This document shows positions 37,587-46,855 of a stretch of 64,000 bases of DNA, piece after piece. The notes beneath the pieces are model-generated. The model saw only the letters and a program-made list of their open reading frames with translations. It was not told the origin of the DNA and did not search any database. This DNA is from Nakamurella antarctica. Lineage in GTDB: Bacteria; Actinomycetota; Actinomycetes; Mycobacteriales; Nakamurellaceae. Location: positions 1 through 64,000 of the forward strand of contig NZ_CP034170.1 in assembly GCF_003860405.1 (NCBI RefSeq), read 5' to 3'. Position numbers and translations under genes: made by a program. Position 1 is the first letter of the stretch. Each line of letters starts with the position of its first letter.

Positions 37587-39564
37587 GAACGCTCACACCC
37601 CCGGCAGGCACCACGAACGAATCGTGGATGCTTCCGTCGCCGAGCAGGTCGCGTCCGGGCAGGGAAACCTTGGCAGCCGCATCGCTGTGGTTGATGACGA
37701 AGGTCCAGCTGGCCGTCTCGCCGCGACGGACGACAACTTCGACCCCATCGGCAACCTCGGCCGAAACGATGCCAGCCGTGCCAAGGACCCGGTCGAAGAG
37801 TTCACCGCGTCCGGTATCGCCTAATTCGGTCCCGACGTAGTAGGCCTTTCCGGCGCCAAAGCTGTTGCACGTCAACGCTACCGAGCCAGTGACATTGCCG
37901 CCGACGTACTGCGCGAGCACCTCGGCGGAGTCGGCGCGGGCGGTCTCTGACCAGATGGTTCCGGAGCCGAATTCGGTGAGCTCGATCGCGCCGTCGACGG
38001 GCAGCGGGCTGAACTCCTCGACGGTGACTCCGAGGACCTCGCGGAATGCTCCGGGGTAGCCGCCGAGCCAAATGTGGTCGTTTTCGTCGACGGTGCCGGA
38101 GAAGTAGCTCACGAGTACGGTGCCGCCGCCGCGCACGAACTCGGCAACGGCGTCGCTGGTGGCTTGGTCGACCAGGTACAGCCCGGGGATCAGGAGCAGC
38201 TTGTAGCCGGCGAGATCGGCGCCAGGGCCGAGGAAGTCGACTCCGACGTTGCGCCGGTACATCTCGTGATGCCAGCGCTGCACCTGATCCATCACCGAAT
38301 AGTCAACGCTGGGGTGGGCCTTCTGGTTCAGTGCCCACACGGAGTTCCAGTCGTACAGGATTGCTGTTGACGCGGGCGCCACGGTACTGCCGGCGACCGC
38401 GGCTAACGCCTTCAGGTTGGCGCCGAACTCGACCACTTCACGCCACCGCGTACTGTTCGTTCCGGCGTGGGGGAGTAGCGCCGAGTGGTATTTCTCCGCA
38501 CCGGCCTTGGAGGCGCGCCACTGGAAGAACAGCGCGCCATCGGAGCCGCGAGCGATGTGCTGCAACGAGTTCCGGCGCATCTCACCCGGACCCTTGGCCT
38601 GGTTGCGGTTTTGCCAGTTGACCGCTGACGTCGAGTGCTCCATCAATAGCCACGGCTTCCCCTTGGCGAGCGAGCGCATCAAGTCAGCCGTCATTGCCGT
38701 GTAATGGGTCGAGTTGACGTTTTCGGACAGCAGGTAATCGTCGTTGGAGACGATGTCGACGTGCTCGGCGAAAGCAAAGTAGTCGACGTGCTCAAAGAAC
38801 GACATGAAGTTCGTGGTGACAGGCTGCCGCGCATGGGCTCGCAGCTCAGCGGCCTCGCCGAGGTAGCACGCCTCGAATTCGCTTGAGGTGAAACGCTTCC
38901 AGTCCAGTTGCTGGGTCGGGTTGATGAACGAGTTGTACGAGACTGCGCTCGGTGGCAGGATCTGGTCCCACTGGCCGTAGCGTTGGCTCCAGAAGTTTGT
39001 CCCCCAGCAGCGGTTGAGCTCCTCCAGGGTGCCGTACTTTGCCCCCAGCCAGACCCGGAACGACGCCGCCGACTGCGGGCAGAAGCATTCGAAGTTTTGG
39101 CAGCCGTATTCGTTATTGATGTGCCACATGACGACGGCGGGATGGCCCGCGTACCGGCGGACCATCTCGGAGGCCATCGCTACGCTCGCCGCTCGATACT
39201 CCGGTGACGACGGGCAGAATGCCTGCCTGCCGCCGTGTACCCGGACAGACCCGAAGGCATCGACAAGACGTGCCTGCGGATTGTTGATGGTGAACCACGG
39301 CGGCGGCGAAGCCGTGCTGGTCGCGAGATCGACGGCAATGCCATTGGCGTGCAACAGATCTACAATCTCGTCAAGCCAGTCGAACTGGTATACGCCGGCG
39401 CTCGGCTCGAGCAATGCCCACGAGAACACTCCGACGGTGACCAGGTTGACTCCGGCTTCGCGCATCAATGCGACGTCTTCGAGCCACACCTCCCGGTCCC
39501 ACTGCTCGGGGTTGTAATCGCCGCCGTAGGCCAAGCCGCCAATGTGACCGGTAACCGTATTCAC
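37570..39564 (-). CDS. Beta-galactosidase, glycoside hydrolase family 42
   Basis: GH42 enzymes hydrolyse terminal beta-galactosides of oligosaccharides. I start at GTG 39564, seven bases after AAGGAG, giving 664 residues (usual 650-690). The TIM barrel begins GGLAYGGDYNPEQWDREVWL. The acid/base glutamate is E152 (MWHINNEYGC) and the nucleophile E309 (WLLMEHSTSAVNW). Four cysteines near 157-163 fit the GH42 zinc site. There is no signal peptide, so it acts on imported sugar. It lies fifth in the operon. Confidence 0.93.
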   Translation of the reverse strand: MNTVTGHIGGLAYGGDYNPEQWDREVWLEDVALMREAGVNLVTVGVFSWALLEPSAGVYQFDWLDEIVDLLHANGIAVDLATSTASPPPWFTINNPQARLVDAFGSVRVHGGRQAFCPSSPEYRAASVAMASEMVRRYAGHPAVVMWHINNEYGCQNFECFCPQSAASFRVWLGAKYGTLEELNRCWGTNFWSQRYGQWDQILPPSAVSYNSFINPTQQLDWKRFTSSEFEACYLGEAAELRAHARQPVTTNFMSFFEHVDYFAFAEHVDIVSNDDYLLSENVNSTHYTAMTADLMRSLAKGKPWLLMEHSTSAVNWQNRNQAKGPGEMRRNSLQHIARGSDGALFFQWRASKAGAEKYHSALLPHAGTNSTRWREVVEFGANLKALAAVAGSTVAPASTAILYDWNSVWALNQKAHPSVDYSVMDQVQRWHHEMYRRNVGVDFLGPGADLAGYKLLLIPGLYLVDQATSDAVAEFVRGGGTVLVSYFSGTVDENDHIWLGGYPGAFREVLGVTVEEFSPLPVDGAIELTEFGSGTIWSETARADSAEVLAQYVGGNVTGSVALTCNSFGAGKAYYVGTELGDTGRGELFDRVLGTAGIVSAEVADGVEVVVRRGETASWTFVINHSDAAAKVSLPGRDLLGDGSIHDSFVVPAGGVSVLENPA

Positions 39565-39622
39565 GCACACACTCCTTGCCAACCGCACGAAAGAAAGCCG
39601 AACCGTTAAAAAACCGCTGTCC

Positions 39623-40528
39623 CTACTTGACTGCCCCGGCGGACAAACCGGACTGCCAGAACCGTTGCAACAGCAAGAACATTGCCACCAACGGGACAAC
39701 AGCAACCACCGACCCGGTAAGCACCAGCGTCTGCAATTCCGGAACATTCTTTGTCGTACCCTGCCAGGCGAAGAGCCCGAGGGTGACCGGGTACAAATCT
39801 TGGTCACCCAACATGATCAAGGGGAGGAAGAAATTGTTCCAGATCGCGACGAACTGAAACAGGAATATCGTGACCAGTGCTGGTGCCATCAAACGGGTCC
39901 CGATCGTGAAGAAGATTCGGAACTCCCCAGCGCCGTCCAACCGGCCAGCCTCGATCAGCTCGTCCGGAACCGCGGTGGAGGCGAAGATCCGCGCCAGATA
40001 CACACCGAAGGGCGAGACGATCGAGGGGAGCAAAACGGCCCAATAAGTGTTGACGAGTCCGACCTTCGTGAAGATCAGGAACAGGGGCAGGGCCAGCGCC
40101 GTGGCGGGCATCAACACACCGCCGAGGATGATGTTGAACATGCTCTCGCGGCCGCGGAACTTGTATTTTGCCAGCGCGTAACCAGCCAGCGACGCTAGGA
40201 GGGTACCCAGGACGGCGCCGCCAACCGCATAAATCACCGAGTTCAACAGCCACCGGAGGTAAACGCCGTCATCGCGGGCGATTAGATTACCGAAGTTGAT
40301 GAAGAAACTGCTGCTCGGGACCAGGCCGCTGGTGGTGGCCAGCTCGGGCTGCGCCTTGGTGGCGGCCACTACCAGGATGTACACGGGCAGGAGGAAGTAG
40401 AACAGCGCGGCCACCATGAAGACCATGGAAATACCTACGACAACTGGGTTCTCGCGGGGACCGCGGCCAGGCTCGGCGGATTCGGGCTTAGTGATGGCCC
40501 CATCGACGTTGATCAACATATTAGGCAC
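39623..40528 (-). CDS. Sugar ABC transporter permease, MalG-type
   Basis: The 301-residue inner membrane permease has six helices. The EAA loop that contacts the ATPase reads LIEAGRLDGAGEFRIFFTIG. FLLPVYILVVAATKAQPELA at the N-terminus is typical of the MalG class. Its start overlaps the end of the MalF-type gene by eight bases. No ATPase gene is in the operon, so a shared MsiK-type ATPase encoded elsewhere is likely, as in other actinobacteria. Confidence 0.93.
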   Translation of the reverse strand: MPNMLINVDGAITKPESAEPGRGPRENPVVVGISMVFMVAALFYFLLPVYILVVAATKAQPELATTSGLVPSSSFFINFGNLIARDDGVYLRWLLNSVIYAVGGAVLGTLLASLAGYALAKYKFRGRESMFNIILGGVLMPATALALPLFLIFTKVGLVNTYWAVLLPSIVSPFGVYLARIFASTAVPDELIEAGRLDGAGEFRIFFTIGTRLMAPALVTIFLFQFVAIWNNFFLPLIMLGDQDLYPVTLGLFAWQGTTKNVPELQTLVLTGSVVAVVPLVAMFLLLQRFWQSGLSAGAVK

Positions 40529-41459
40529 CGGCCCGTCGGTTGGTGAGCTTGAGGAAGAGGAAGGAAAGGATGAAGGTGCCCACAGCCAACGTCACTGACA
40601 GCGCAGCAGACTGGTTGTAGTTGTTCTGGGCCTTGGCCAACACCACCAGGTTCGGGGTGTAGCTCGAAGTGATGGCGGTAGAGATGTTGGTGAACACCTT
40701 CGCTTCGGTAAACAGCTGCAGCGTTCCGATGATGGAGAAGACGCCGGTGAGCACCAGGGCGGGAGCCACCGAGGGGATCTTGATCCGCCGCGCGATGTCC
40801 CAGTTCGAGGCGCCGTCAAGGCGAGCGGCTTCGAAGATTTCTTGTGGGATGGAGAGCAACGCGGAGTAAATGATCAACATGTTGTAGCCGGCGTACGTCC
40901 ACGTGACGACGTTGGCAATGGACCAGAGCACGACGTGGGTGCCCAAGAAGTCGATGGAGATGTTGAGCTTGTTGAGCAGCGCCACGATAGGCGACAAGTT
41001 GGGGGAGTAGATGAAGCCCCACATGATGGCCGCGATCACACCCGGGACCCCGTACGGCACGAAGAATGAAATCCTCAAGAACCGTTTGAAGTACACCAAG
41101 GTGGAGTCGAGCAGCAGAGCGAGTCCCAGCGAGATGAGTAGCATCACCGGGATCTGGACGATACCGAACACGAGCACCCGCAGGATGCTGGCCCGGAAGT
41201 CTTGGTCGCTGAACACGGAGGCGTATTGGGACAGACCTGCGAAAACCTGGCTCGGTTTACCGAAGATCCCACCGGTGCGCTCGATCTTGAACAAGCTTTG
41301 GTAGAACGCGTAGGCGATGGGGGCTACGTAGAACAGAACGAACGGTATTAAAAATGGGAATAGGAACAACCAGGGCTGCCACTTGCCAGGACCGGATCGC
41401 GACTTGGTAGAGGGGGCCGGCGCAAGGCCGGCGGATACGTCTGCCGCTGTGGTGGTCAT
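40521..41459 (-). CDS. Sugar ABC transporter permease, MalF-type
   Basis: I start at ATG 41459 (MTTTAADVSAGLAPAPSTKS), behind AGGAGCG. The longer frame to 41579 runs through the upstream hairpin. The 312-residue protein has six helices (WLFLFPFLIPFVLFYVAPIA first) and the EAA loop EIFEAARLDGASNWDIARRI. It pairs with the MalG-type permease to import an oligosaccharide delivered by the adjacent binding protein. Confidence 0.92.
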   Translation of the reverse strand: MTTTAADVSAGLAPAPSTKSRSGPGKWQPWLFLFPFLIPFVLFYVAPIAYAFYQSLFKIERTGGIFGKPSQVFAGLSQYASVFSDQDFRASILRVLVFGIVQIPVMLLISLGLALLLDSTLVYFKRFLRISFFVPYGVPGVIAAIMWGFIYSPNLSPIVALLNKLNISIDFLGTHVVLWSIANVVTWTYAGYNMLIIYSALLSIPQEIFEAARLDGASNWDIARRIKIPSVAPALVLTGVFSIIGTLQLFTEAKVFTNISTAITSSYTPNLVVLAKAQNNYNQSAALSVTLAVGTFILSFLFLKLTNRRAGA

Positions 41460-41549
41460 GGGCTGCGCTCCTGGTTGCTGATGATGCGAGGGCATGTGAG
41501 GTCTCGGCACGCCTGTGCAGCGCGACGGGCAAGTTGCGGATAAAGCAAC

Positions 41550-41593
41550 GGCGGGGTCTGTCCGGGGTGATAATTGCACGGACAGACCCCGCC
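41550..41593 (-). terminator. Intercistronic hairpin after the binding-protein gene
   Basis: A perfect 15-bp stem, GGCGGGGTCTGTCCG (41550-41564) with CGGACAGACCCCGCC (41579-41593), lies 65 bases past the binding-protein stop. There is no clear T-run. Such hairpins commonly protect binding-protein mRNA and lower permease expression. I infer this role. Confidence 0.8.
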
Positions 41594-41657
41594 GGTAAAG
41601 CGCTGGGGGTTACTGCGAATGACGAGCAGACGCAGCTACCTCAGGGAGTGCGGGAGA

Positions 41658-43112
41658 TTACTTGACGACCGGGATGGCCTGTGCCTCGAGGGAAGCAACA
41701 GTCTTCTCCTGAGCCAACTTGAAGGCATCCGCGAGGGTGCTGGTGCCACCAAGGGTTGCGGCGACGCCGTCCTTGATCGCGTTGTACGTGTCGGTCATGG
41801 TCGGGCCCCACTGGAAGCTGGCGTCAACGCCCTTGCTGGCCTCGTTGAACACGTCGAAGATCTTCTGGTCGCCGTAGAATGCGACGCCTTCCTTCAGTGC
41901 GGGCAGTTCTGCGCCGGCCACTGCGGCCGGGTACAGGCCACCGAGCTTGTTGCCCATGGTCAGGGCCTCGGGGTCGGTGTTCAGCCAGATCGCGAACTGT
42001 GCAGCTTCAGCAACGTGCTTGGAGCCCTTCAGCACTGCGGTGGAGGATCCACCCCAGTTACCAGCAGCGTTTCCGCCTGCAGTCCACTGCGGCATCGGAG
42101 CAACGGCCCACTTGCCAGCGCCCGCGGGTGCGTTGTCGCGGATGGTGCTGTAGCCCCATGCGGCGCTGATCCAGGTAGCGATGGATCCGTCGTCCCAGGC
42201 CTTGTACAGCTCAGGGGAGAAGCCCTGCAGGTTGGTGGCGACCAGCTTCTTGCTGATCAGGTCCTGCCAGTAGGAGTTGACTTCGGCAGCCTTCGGGTCG
42301 GAATCAAGGTTGACCTTGACGCCGTCGCCACTGTTGTCGAACAACTTCGCGCCTGCCTGCCACAACAAGCCGGTGTACCAGTTGGGGTCGCCCTGCGAGA
42401 AGTGGGTGATGTAGTGGGTCGGGTCTGCAGCGTTGATCTTGGCGGCGGCCTCGGCGTATTCGGCCCAGGTTGTCGGCGGCTTCAGTCCGAGACCATCGAA
42501 GATGTCCTTGCGGTAGAACATGGCCATGGGGCCTGCGTCCTGCGGGATTGCGTACACGCCGCCGGAGCCAGCGAAGTCAACCTGTCCCCAGGTCCACGGG
42601 ATGAAGGAATCTTTGGCTTCCTTGACGCCGGGGACAGCGGAGATGTCTTCCAGGGCGTCCTGGACGCGGAAGTTCGCCAAGGAGTCGTACTCGATCTGGC
42701 CAAGGTCGGGCGCGGTGCCGGCCTTAACACCATTGAGGAAGTTCTGGTAGGTACCGCTACCACCGTTGGGGGTGATGCTGACCTTGACCTGGATCTTCGG
42801 GTTCTTGGCGTTCCAGAGGTCAACGACCTTGTCCATGCCGGGGACCCAGGTGGAGAAGGTCAGGTTGACGGCGTCGCCAGCCGGCGCTGCGGATTCGGCA
42901 GCGGAGGAGGACGTCTCGGCCGGAGCGGCCGAAGACGAGTCAGCCGACGTTGCTGCGGCCGAGGAGGAGGAGGACGCAGCCGGTGCGGCTGACGAGGACG
43001 CGGCCGGGGTGGCCGCGCTGTCCGAGCTGGAGCCACATGCTGCGACGCCAAGCGTCATGGCGCCGATGCCGAGCAATGCAATTGCTCGACGGGAGTGTAA
43101 AGCGATCTTCAT
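41658..43112 (-). CDS. Sugar-binding lipoprotein of ABC importer (SBP family 1)
   Basis: The 484-residue protein has a lipoprotein signal (AIALLGIGAMTLGVAAC; lipobox GVAAC) and then a stalk of about 50 residues made almost only of Ser and Ala (AATPAASSSAAPAASSSSSA). The extracellular solute-binding fold follows (NLTFSTWVPGMDKVVDLWN, AGTAPDLGQIEYDSLANF, GDPNWYTGLLWQAGAKLFD). It captures an oligosaccharide, presumably an alpha- and/or beta-galactoside given its neighbours. GAAAGG precedes ATG 43112. Confidence 0.92.
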   Translation of the reverse strand: MKIALHSRRAIALLGIGAMTLGVAACGSSSDSAATPAASSSAAPAASSSSSAAATSADSSSAAPAETSSSAAESAAPAGDAVNLTFSTWVPGMDKVVDLWNAKNPKIQVKVSITPNGGSGTYQNFLNGVKAGTAPDLGQIEYDSLANFRVQDALEDISAVPGVKEAKDSFIPWTWGQVDFAGSGGVYAIPQDAGPMAMFYRKDIFDGLGLKPPTTWAEYAEAAAKINAADPTHYITHFSQGDPNWYTGLLWQAGAKLFDNSGDGVKVNLDSDPKAAEVNSYWQDLISKKLVATNLQGFSPELYKAWDDGSIATWISAAWGYSTIRDNAPAGAGKWAVAPMPQWTAGGNAAGNWGGSSTAVLKGSKHVAEAAQFAIWLNTDPEALTMGNKLGGLYPAAVAGAELPALKEGVAFYGDQKIFDVFNEASKGVDASFQWGPTMTDTYNAIKDGVAATLGGTSTLADAFKLAQEKTVASLEAQAIPVVK

Positions 43113-43187
43113 GGTGAGCCTTTCTGGTGCTCTGGGGACTACATGGAAAAATGAAGAGACCCGCTCTCACGGAACTCCAGGGAGAAA

Positions 43188-45371
43188 TCAAGTAGGTAAG
43201 GCGTTTTCGGTTCCGACGAGGGGGTCGTCGACGGCGGTGAGGTGAATCAGTTGGGTTCGCTCGGGGAGCAAGGCTGGCAACGCCAGGCCCACTTGAGCAA
43301 GCATGCGGCCGGTCAGGTGCGTTCCCGATCGGAACCAGGCTGGCGTCCACGTGGTCTCGAGGAACTCCGACGTCGCCATCAATGGTTCGATGCGGTACGT
43401 GGTTCCCGGCGATAAGCCCGGCAGCCGGAACCGGCCAGGCGGCCACGTGGTGGACCGCTGAACGGCAGTGATCCCGGCAACCGCTTCGCGCTGATCCTGG
43501 GCAACAACGAGGTGGATCCACATCGCCGGGTCCGCATGGTCGGCGACGACCGCGCGCCCCGTGTGCAGCAGATGGCGGAATTGCTTATGCAGCGCAACCC
43601 ACTGCGTGAGCCGATGTTGTTCCTCGGGTTGAAGCGCGCGAATGTCCCATTCGATCCCCATGTTGCCCCAGAACGCGGTGGCGGCCCGGAAATCCAAGTG
43701 GTGCCTGCGGCCTGTGGTGTGGGACGTCTCCGGCCCCACGTGGGTGCCGATCAGCTCCGGCGGCAGAATGAGCGCGGTCCAGCGCTGAATAGCCTGACGC
43801 TCCAAGGCGTCGTTGCAGTCGCTTGGCCACACCCGATCGGTGAACTCCGCGATGCCCAAGTCGAGGCGACCGCCACCTGCTGAGCAGGACTCGATCTCCA
43901 GACTGGGTTGGTGCGCCTTGAGCGCGGCCATCAATCGGTAGGTCGCCAGAGTCTGCTGCTGGACACCGGGGGCGCCGGTGGGTTGATGGCCCGCTTCAAC
44001 AACAGGACGGTTGTGATCCCACTTGAACGAAGCGATCGGGTACCGATCGAGCAGATCTGTGAGGTGGGTGAGGACGTGCTCAAATGCACCTGGATTGGCT
44101 AGGTCCAGAACGTATTGATTGCGGCTTGGCTGACCCTGCCGGTCACCTGCGCGGAAGAGCCACTCGGGGTGCGCGGCCGCGAGGGCGCTGTTTAGGCTGA
44201 CCATTTCTGGCTCCACCCAGAGGCCGAAGTCCATTCCAAGGCCGTGCACCTTTTCGATCAGCGCGCCGAGACCGTTGGGCCAGACGTCCTCGTCCACCCA
44301 CCAGTCGCCAAGACCACTACGATCGGACCGGCGGCCACTGAACCAGCCGTCATCCAAGACGAACCGCTCGGCTCCCACGGCGGCCGCGGCTTCAGCAAGG
44401 CTGACGAGGTCGTGCTCGTTTTGGTCGAAGTACAGCGCTTCCCAGGTGTTTACCACGACGGGGCGGTCTGCTCGCGGGTGGTTCGAGCGCGCACGCAGGT
44501 GCTGGTGGAAGCGGCCGGCGAGATCGTTGAGGCCGGCGCCGAAGCTGCCATAGACCTTGGGGGCGCAGTAGCTTTCCCCTGGCGCGAGCGTGACCTCGCC
44601 CGCCAGCAGCAGTTCGGCGGCACCGATGAGCCGGCTGCCGTGGAAGGAGCGCTCGGCGGTCAGGTTTTGATTGCCCGACCAGCCAAGATGCACTCCCCAC
44701 ACCTGGCCTGACTCAAAGCTGAAACCGGGCTCGCCAGCGAGCATCACATAACCGGACTCAGGCCCCGGCTTCCCCTTGCGGGAGGCAATTGTATAAGTAC
44801 CGACCTGGAAGGAAGACCGCTGCGGAGTTCGCTCCCGGGAATAGCGACCGGTGAAAGTCAAGAGTTCGTCGGCGCGGTCTGGTACCGGGAGGAAGGGGTT
44901 GATACCTACCAGCTGGTAGTCCCGGTCCGCGCTGGTGTTGGTGAGGGTGACAGTGAGCTCGGCGATGCCGGCGGAGCTGAGGCCCACCTCAATCGTGGCG
45001 TTCAGTTGCGCGTGTGCGTCGCTCGCCGCGTATCTGATCGAGGTGGCTTCCGGACCGTCATGTGCGGTGGTTTCTGTCACTATCAATGCAGGTGAGAAGT
45101 CCTCGCCGGAGCGACTTCCCGCGATACCGGGGGTGCCCGTCCAGCCATCGGCGGCACTGGGGAGAAGGGCGACCCGGCCAGGGGCTTCGATTCGGCTGTC
45201 ACCAAAGGGGCCTGTTACTGCAATCGCGAGCTCGGTCAGCTGATTGTTAGACAGGGGGCCGAGGTCGGCGCCCCAGTGCAGAATTGCTGGCAGTTGGTCG
45301 TTTCGACTGTCGAGCACCATGCTGACACCACCGGCGCGAAGGTGCGCGAGGAAGCCAGGTGATTTCGTCAT
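43188..45371 (-). CDS. Alpha-galactosidase, glycoside hydrolase family 36
   Basis: GH36 enzymes remove alpha-galactosyl residues from raffinose, stachyose or melibiose. The 727-residue length and domain order fit: an N-terminal beta-sandwich, then the barrel with VVVNTWEALYFDQNEHDLVS, FVLDDGWFSGRRSDRSGLGD and MDFGLWVEPEMVSLNS. The nucleophile is Asp in ASFKWDHNRPVVE and the acid/base Asp in WPSDCNDALERQ. It is first in the operon and cytosolic. The promoter TTGACC-17-TAAATT lies just upstream. Confidence 0.93.
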   Translation of the reverse strand: MTKSPGFLAHLRAGGVSMVLDSRNDQLPAILHWGADLGPLSNNQLTELAIAVTGPFGDSRIEAPGRVALLPSAADGWTGTPGIAGSRSGEDFSPALIVTETTAHDGPEATSIRYAASDAHAQLNATIEVGLSSAGIAELTVTLTNTSADRDYQLVGINPFLPVPDRADELLTFTGRYSRERTPQRSSFQVGTYTIASRKGKPGPESGYVMLAGEPGFSFESGQVWGVHLGWSGNQNLTAERSFHGSRLIGAAELLLAGEVTLAPGESYCAPKVYGSFGAGLNDLAGRFHQHLRARSNHPRADRPVVVNTWEALYFDQNEHDLVSLAEAAAAVGAERFVLDDGWFSGRRSDRSGLGDWWVDEDVWPNGLGALIEKVHGLGMDFGLWVEPEMVSLNSALAAAHPEWLFRAGDRQGQPSRNQYVLDLANPGAFEHVLTHLTDLLDRYPIASFKWDHNRPVVEAGHQPTGAPGVQQQTLATYRLMAALKAHQPSLEIESCSAGGGRLDLGIAEFTDRVWPSDCNDALERQAIQRWTALILPPELIGTHVGPETSHTTGRRHHLDFRAATAFWGNMGIEWDIRALQPEEQHRLTQWVALHKQFRHLLHTGRAVVADHADPAMWIHLVVAQDQREAVAGITAVQRSTTWPPGRFRLPGLSPGTTYRIEPLMATSEFLETTWTPAWFRSGTHLTGRMLAQVGLALPALLPERTQLIHLTAVDDPLVGTENALPT

Positions 45372-45423
45372 TGAAACTTTCCGCCAGACAGCCGCTTTTA
45401 TTCAGGGCTGGTATTAAAGATGA

Positions 45424-45452
45424 AATTTAGTGCCGACGATCGCGAGGGTCAA
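45424..45452 (-). promoter_or_regulatory. Promoter of the galactoside operon
   Basis: On the minus strand, TTGACC (45452-45447) and TAAATT (45429-45424) are separated by exactly 17 bases, about 50 bases before the GH36 start. A SigA-type promoter is inferred from the match. Confidence 0.65.
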
Positions 45453-45563
45453 GGGTTCTTTGGTTTCAATTTGGTCTCGGCGTCCCTGCCCCGCGTCTCG
45501 TGGACGCTAGAGCTGGGGTTTTGTGTTTCGAGCCTCGCCCCGCGGGTCCCGTCAGGTTAGAAA

Positions 45564-45591
45564 TGTTTAGATTAGACTCAAAATCTAAACA
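45564..45591. promoter_or_regulatory. Inverted repeat, candidate ROK operator
   Basis: TGTTTAGATT (45564-45573) and AATCTAAACA (45582-45591) form a perfect 10-8-10 inverted repeat. It overlaps the likely -35 of the AAA ATPase gene (-10 TATAAG at 45594-45599). It is also about 110 bases upstream of the galactoside operon promoter, so it could govern either side. Its size and symmetry suit a ROK dimer. Confidence 0.65.
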
Positions 45592-45607
45592 GCTATAAGC
45601 TCGCCTG

Positions 45608-46855
45608 ATGGATAGTCCCTACCGCCCGGGCTTCGGCGCGAAACCCGCCGTCCTCGTTGGCCGCGATCTGCAACTGGCCAGAGCGCAAGCAGCTCTCACC
45701 CGGATCGAAAATTCAGGCCAATCCCGTTCCGCTGCAATGGTTTTCACCGGTTCACGTGGGTTGGGCAAAACCGTCACACTCGGAGTTATCGGCGACCGCG
45801 CGGCCAGTCGCGGCTTTACGGTGGCGGCGGTGTCGATGGACCGTGTGTCGGACAACATCCAAATTATCGTGGCAGCGGTAGCGGAGGCGCTACGCCCGCT
45901 GGAAAGCACGGGGCGCAGCAGGGCGTGGCAGCAGTTCAAAGACCGGATGGCCGCGTTATCCATCGAGTTCTCCGCCGGGATCGTCAAAATCGTTGCCGAC
46001 GCACCGCAGCGATCTGTTCGTGCCGCTGCCACCGTCCAGCGGCAGGTGCTGGCGAGCCTCCTCGTCGATGCGGCGGTGCTGAGCCGCGAACACGACAAGC
46101 CAGGCCTGGTCCTCCTGATCGACGAACTCCAGGAAGCACCCTCCGATCAGTTGGTGGTATTGGCCAATGCCATCCAGGACGCCACCAAGGCCGCACACGC
46201 GCCGCTGGGAATTTTTGCGGCCGGTCTGCCGCAAACTCCGGAACTGGTGATGGCGGCTGCGTCTTTCACTGAACGCTTCGACTTCCGCACGCTGGGCCGC
46301 CTCGATCACATCGCAGCCGAGCGGGCTCTGTTGGAACCAGCGCTGGATCTGGGTGTGCGGTGGGATCCCGCAGCTGCGGCGGCGGCGCTGGACTACGCGG
46401 GCGGTTCGCCGTACCTCATTCAGTACATCGGCGACGAAACGTGGCTACAGGCGGGACCAGCAGCCAGATCCGTGCTCAGCATGGCCCACTTCGCCGCAGC
46501 CATGGTCGAGGTGCGAGAAAGCCTGGACCACGGCATGTTTCGCGGTAGATGGGCGAAGGCGACGCCCGCCGAGCAAGCGGTGATCTCCGCGATCGCACAG
46601 GTGAGCGACGGGCGGGGGGTGGCAGCAACCGCCGCCATCTCTGCGGCGCTGGGAGTGGAATCCAACGCGTGGAGCATGTTCCGACGCTCTTTGATGGACA
46701 AGGGCATCATCGAAGCAGCAGGCCATGGTTTGCTGACCTTCACCATCGCGGGGTTCGCGGAATTTGTCCTGCAACTCGGCGCGGGACCAGACGATGTCCG
46801 GCCCGGGTCCATCATTCAACGTCGTGCCAACCCAGCACTTGAGTCAGGGCAGTAG
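45608..46855 (+). CDS. AAA ATPase, Orc1/STAND-like
   Basis: The 415-residue protein has Walker A TGSRGLGKT near residue 48, Walker B GLVLLIDELQEAP near 163, a sensor-like FAAGLPQTPEL, and a C-terminal winged helix (TAAISAALGVESNAWSMFRR). This matches the ATPases of the Orc1/Cdc6-like group found scattered in actinobacteria. Function unknown; many act as regulators or with partners. ATG 45608 lies nine bases after a TATAAG box, so the mRNA is probably leaderless. It converges with the TraR-like gene, with a 12-base overlap. Confidence 0.8.
   Translation: MDSPYRPGFGAKPAVLVGRDLQLARAQAALTRIENSGQSRSAAMVFTGSRGLGKTVTLGVIGDRAASRGFTVAAVSMDRVSDNIQIIVAAVAEALRPLESTGRSRAWQQFKDRMAALSIEFSAGIVKIVADAPQRSVRAAATVQRQVLASLLVDAAVLSREHDKPGLVLLIDELQEAPSDQLVVLANAIQDATKAAHAPLGIFAAGLPQTPELVMAAASFTERFDFRTLGRLDHIAAERALLEPALDLGVRWDPAAAAAALDYAGGSPYLIQYIGDETWLQAGPAARSVLSMAHFAAAMVEVRESLDHGMFRGRWAKATPAEQAVISAIAQVSDGRGVAATAAISAALGVESNAWSMFRRSLMDKGIIEAAGHGLLTFTIAGFAEFVLQLGAGPDDVRPGSIIQRRANPALESGQ

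Noticed and set aside
37842-38704. Plus-strand frames opposite the beta-galactosidase
   Set aside because: All are antisense shadows of the intact GH42 gene.
41574-42992. 472-residue plus-strand frame opposite the sugar-binding protein gene
   Set aside because: Shadow of the Ser/Ala-rich lipoprotein gene; composition is Val/Gly-biased without domains or start site.
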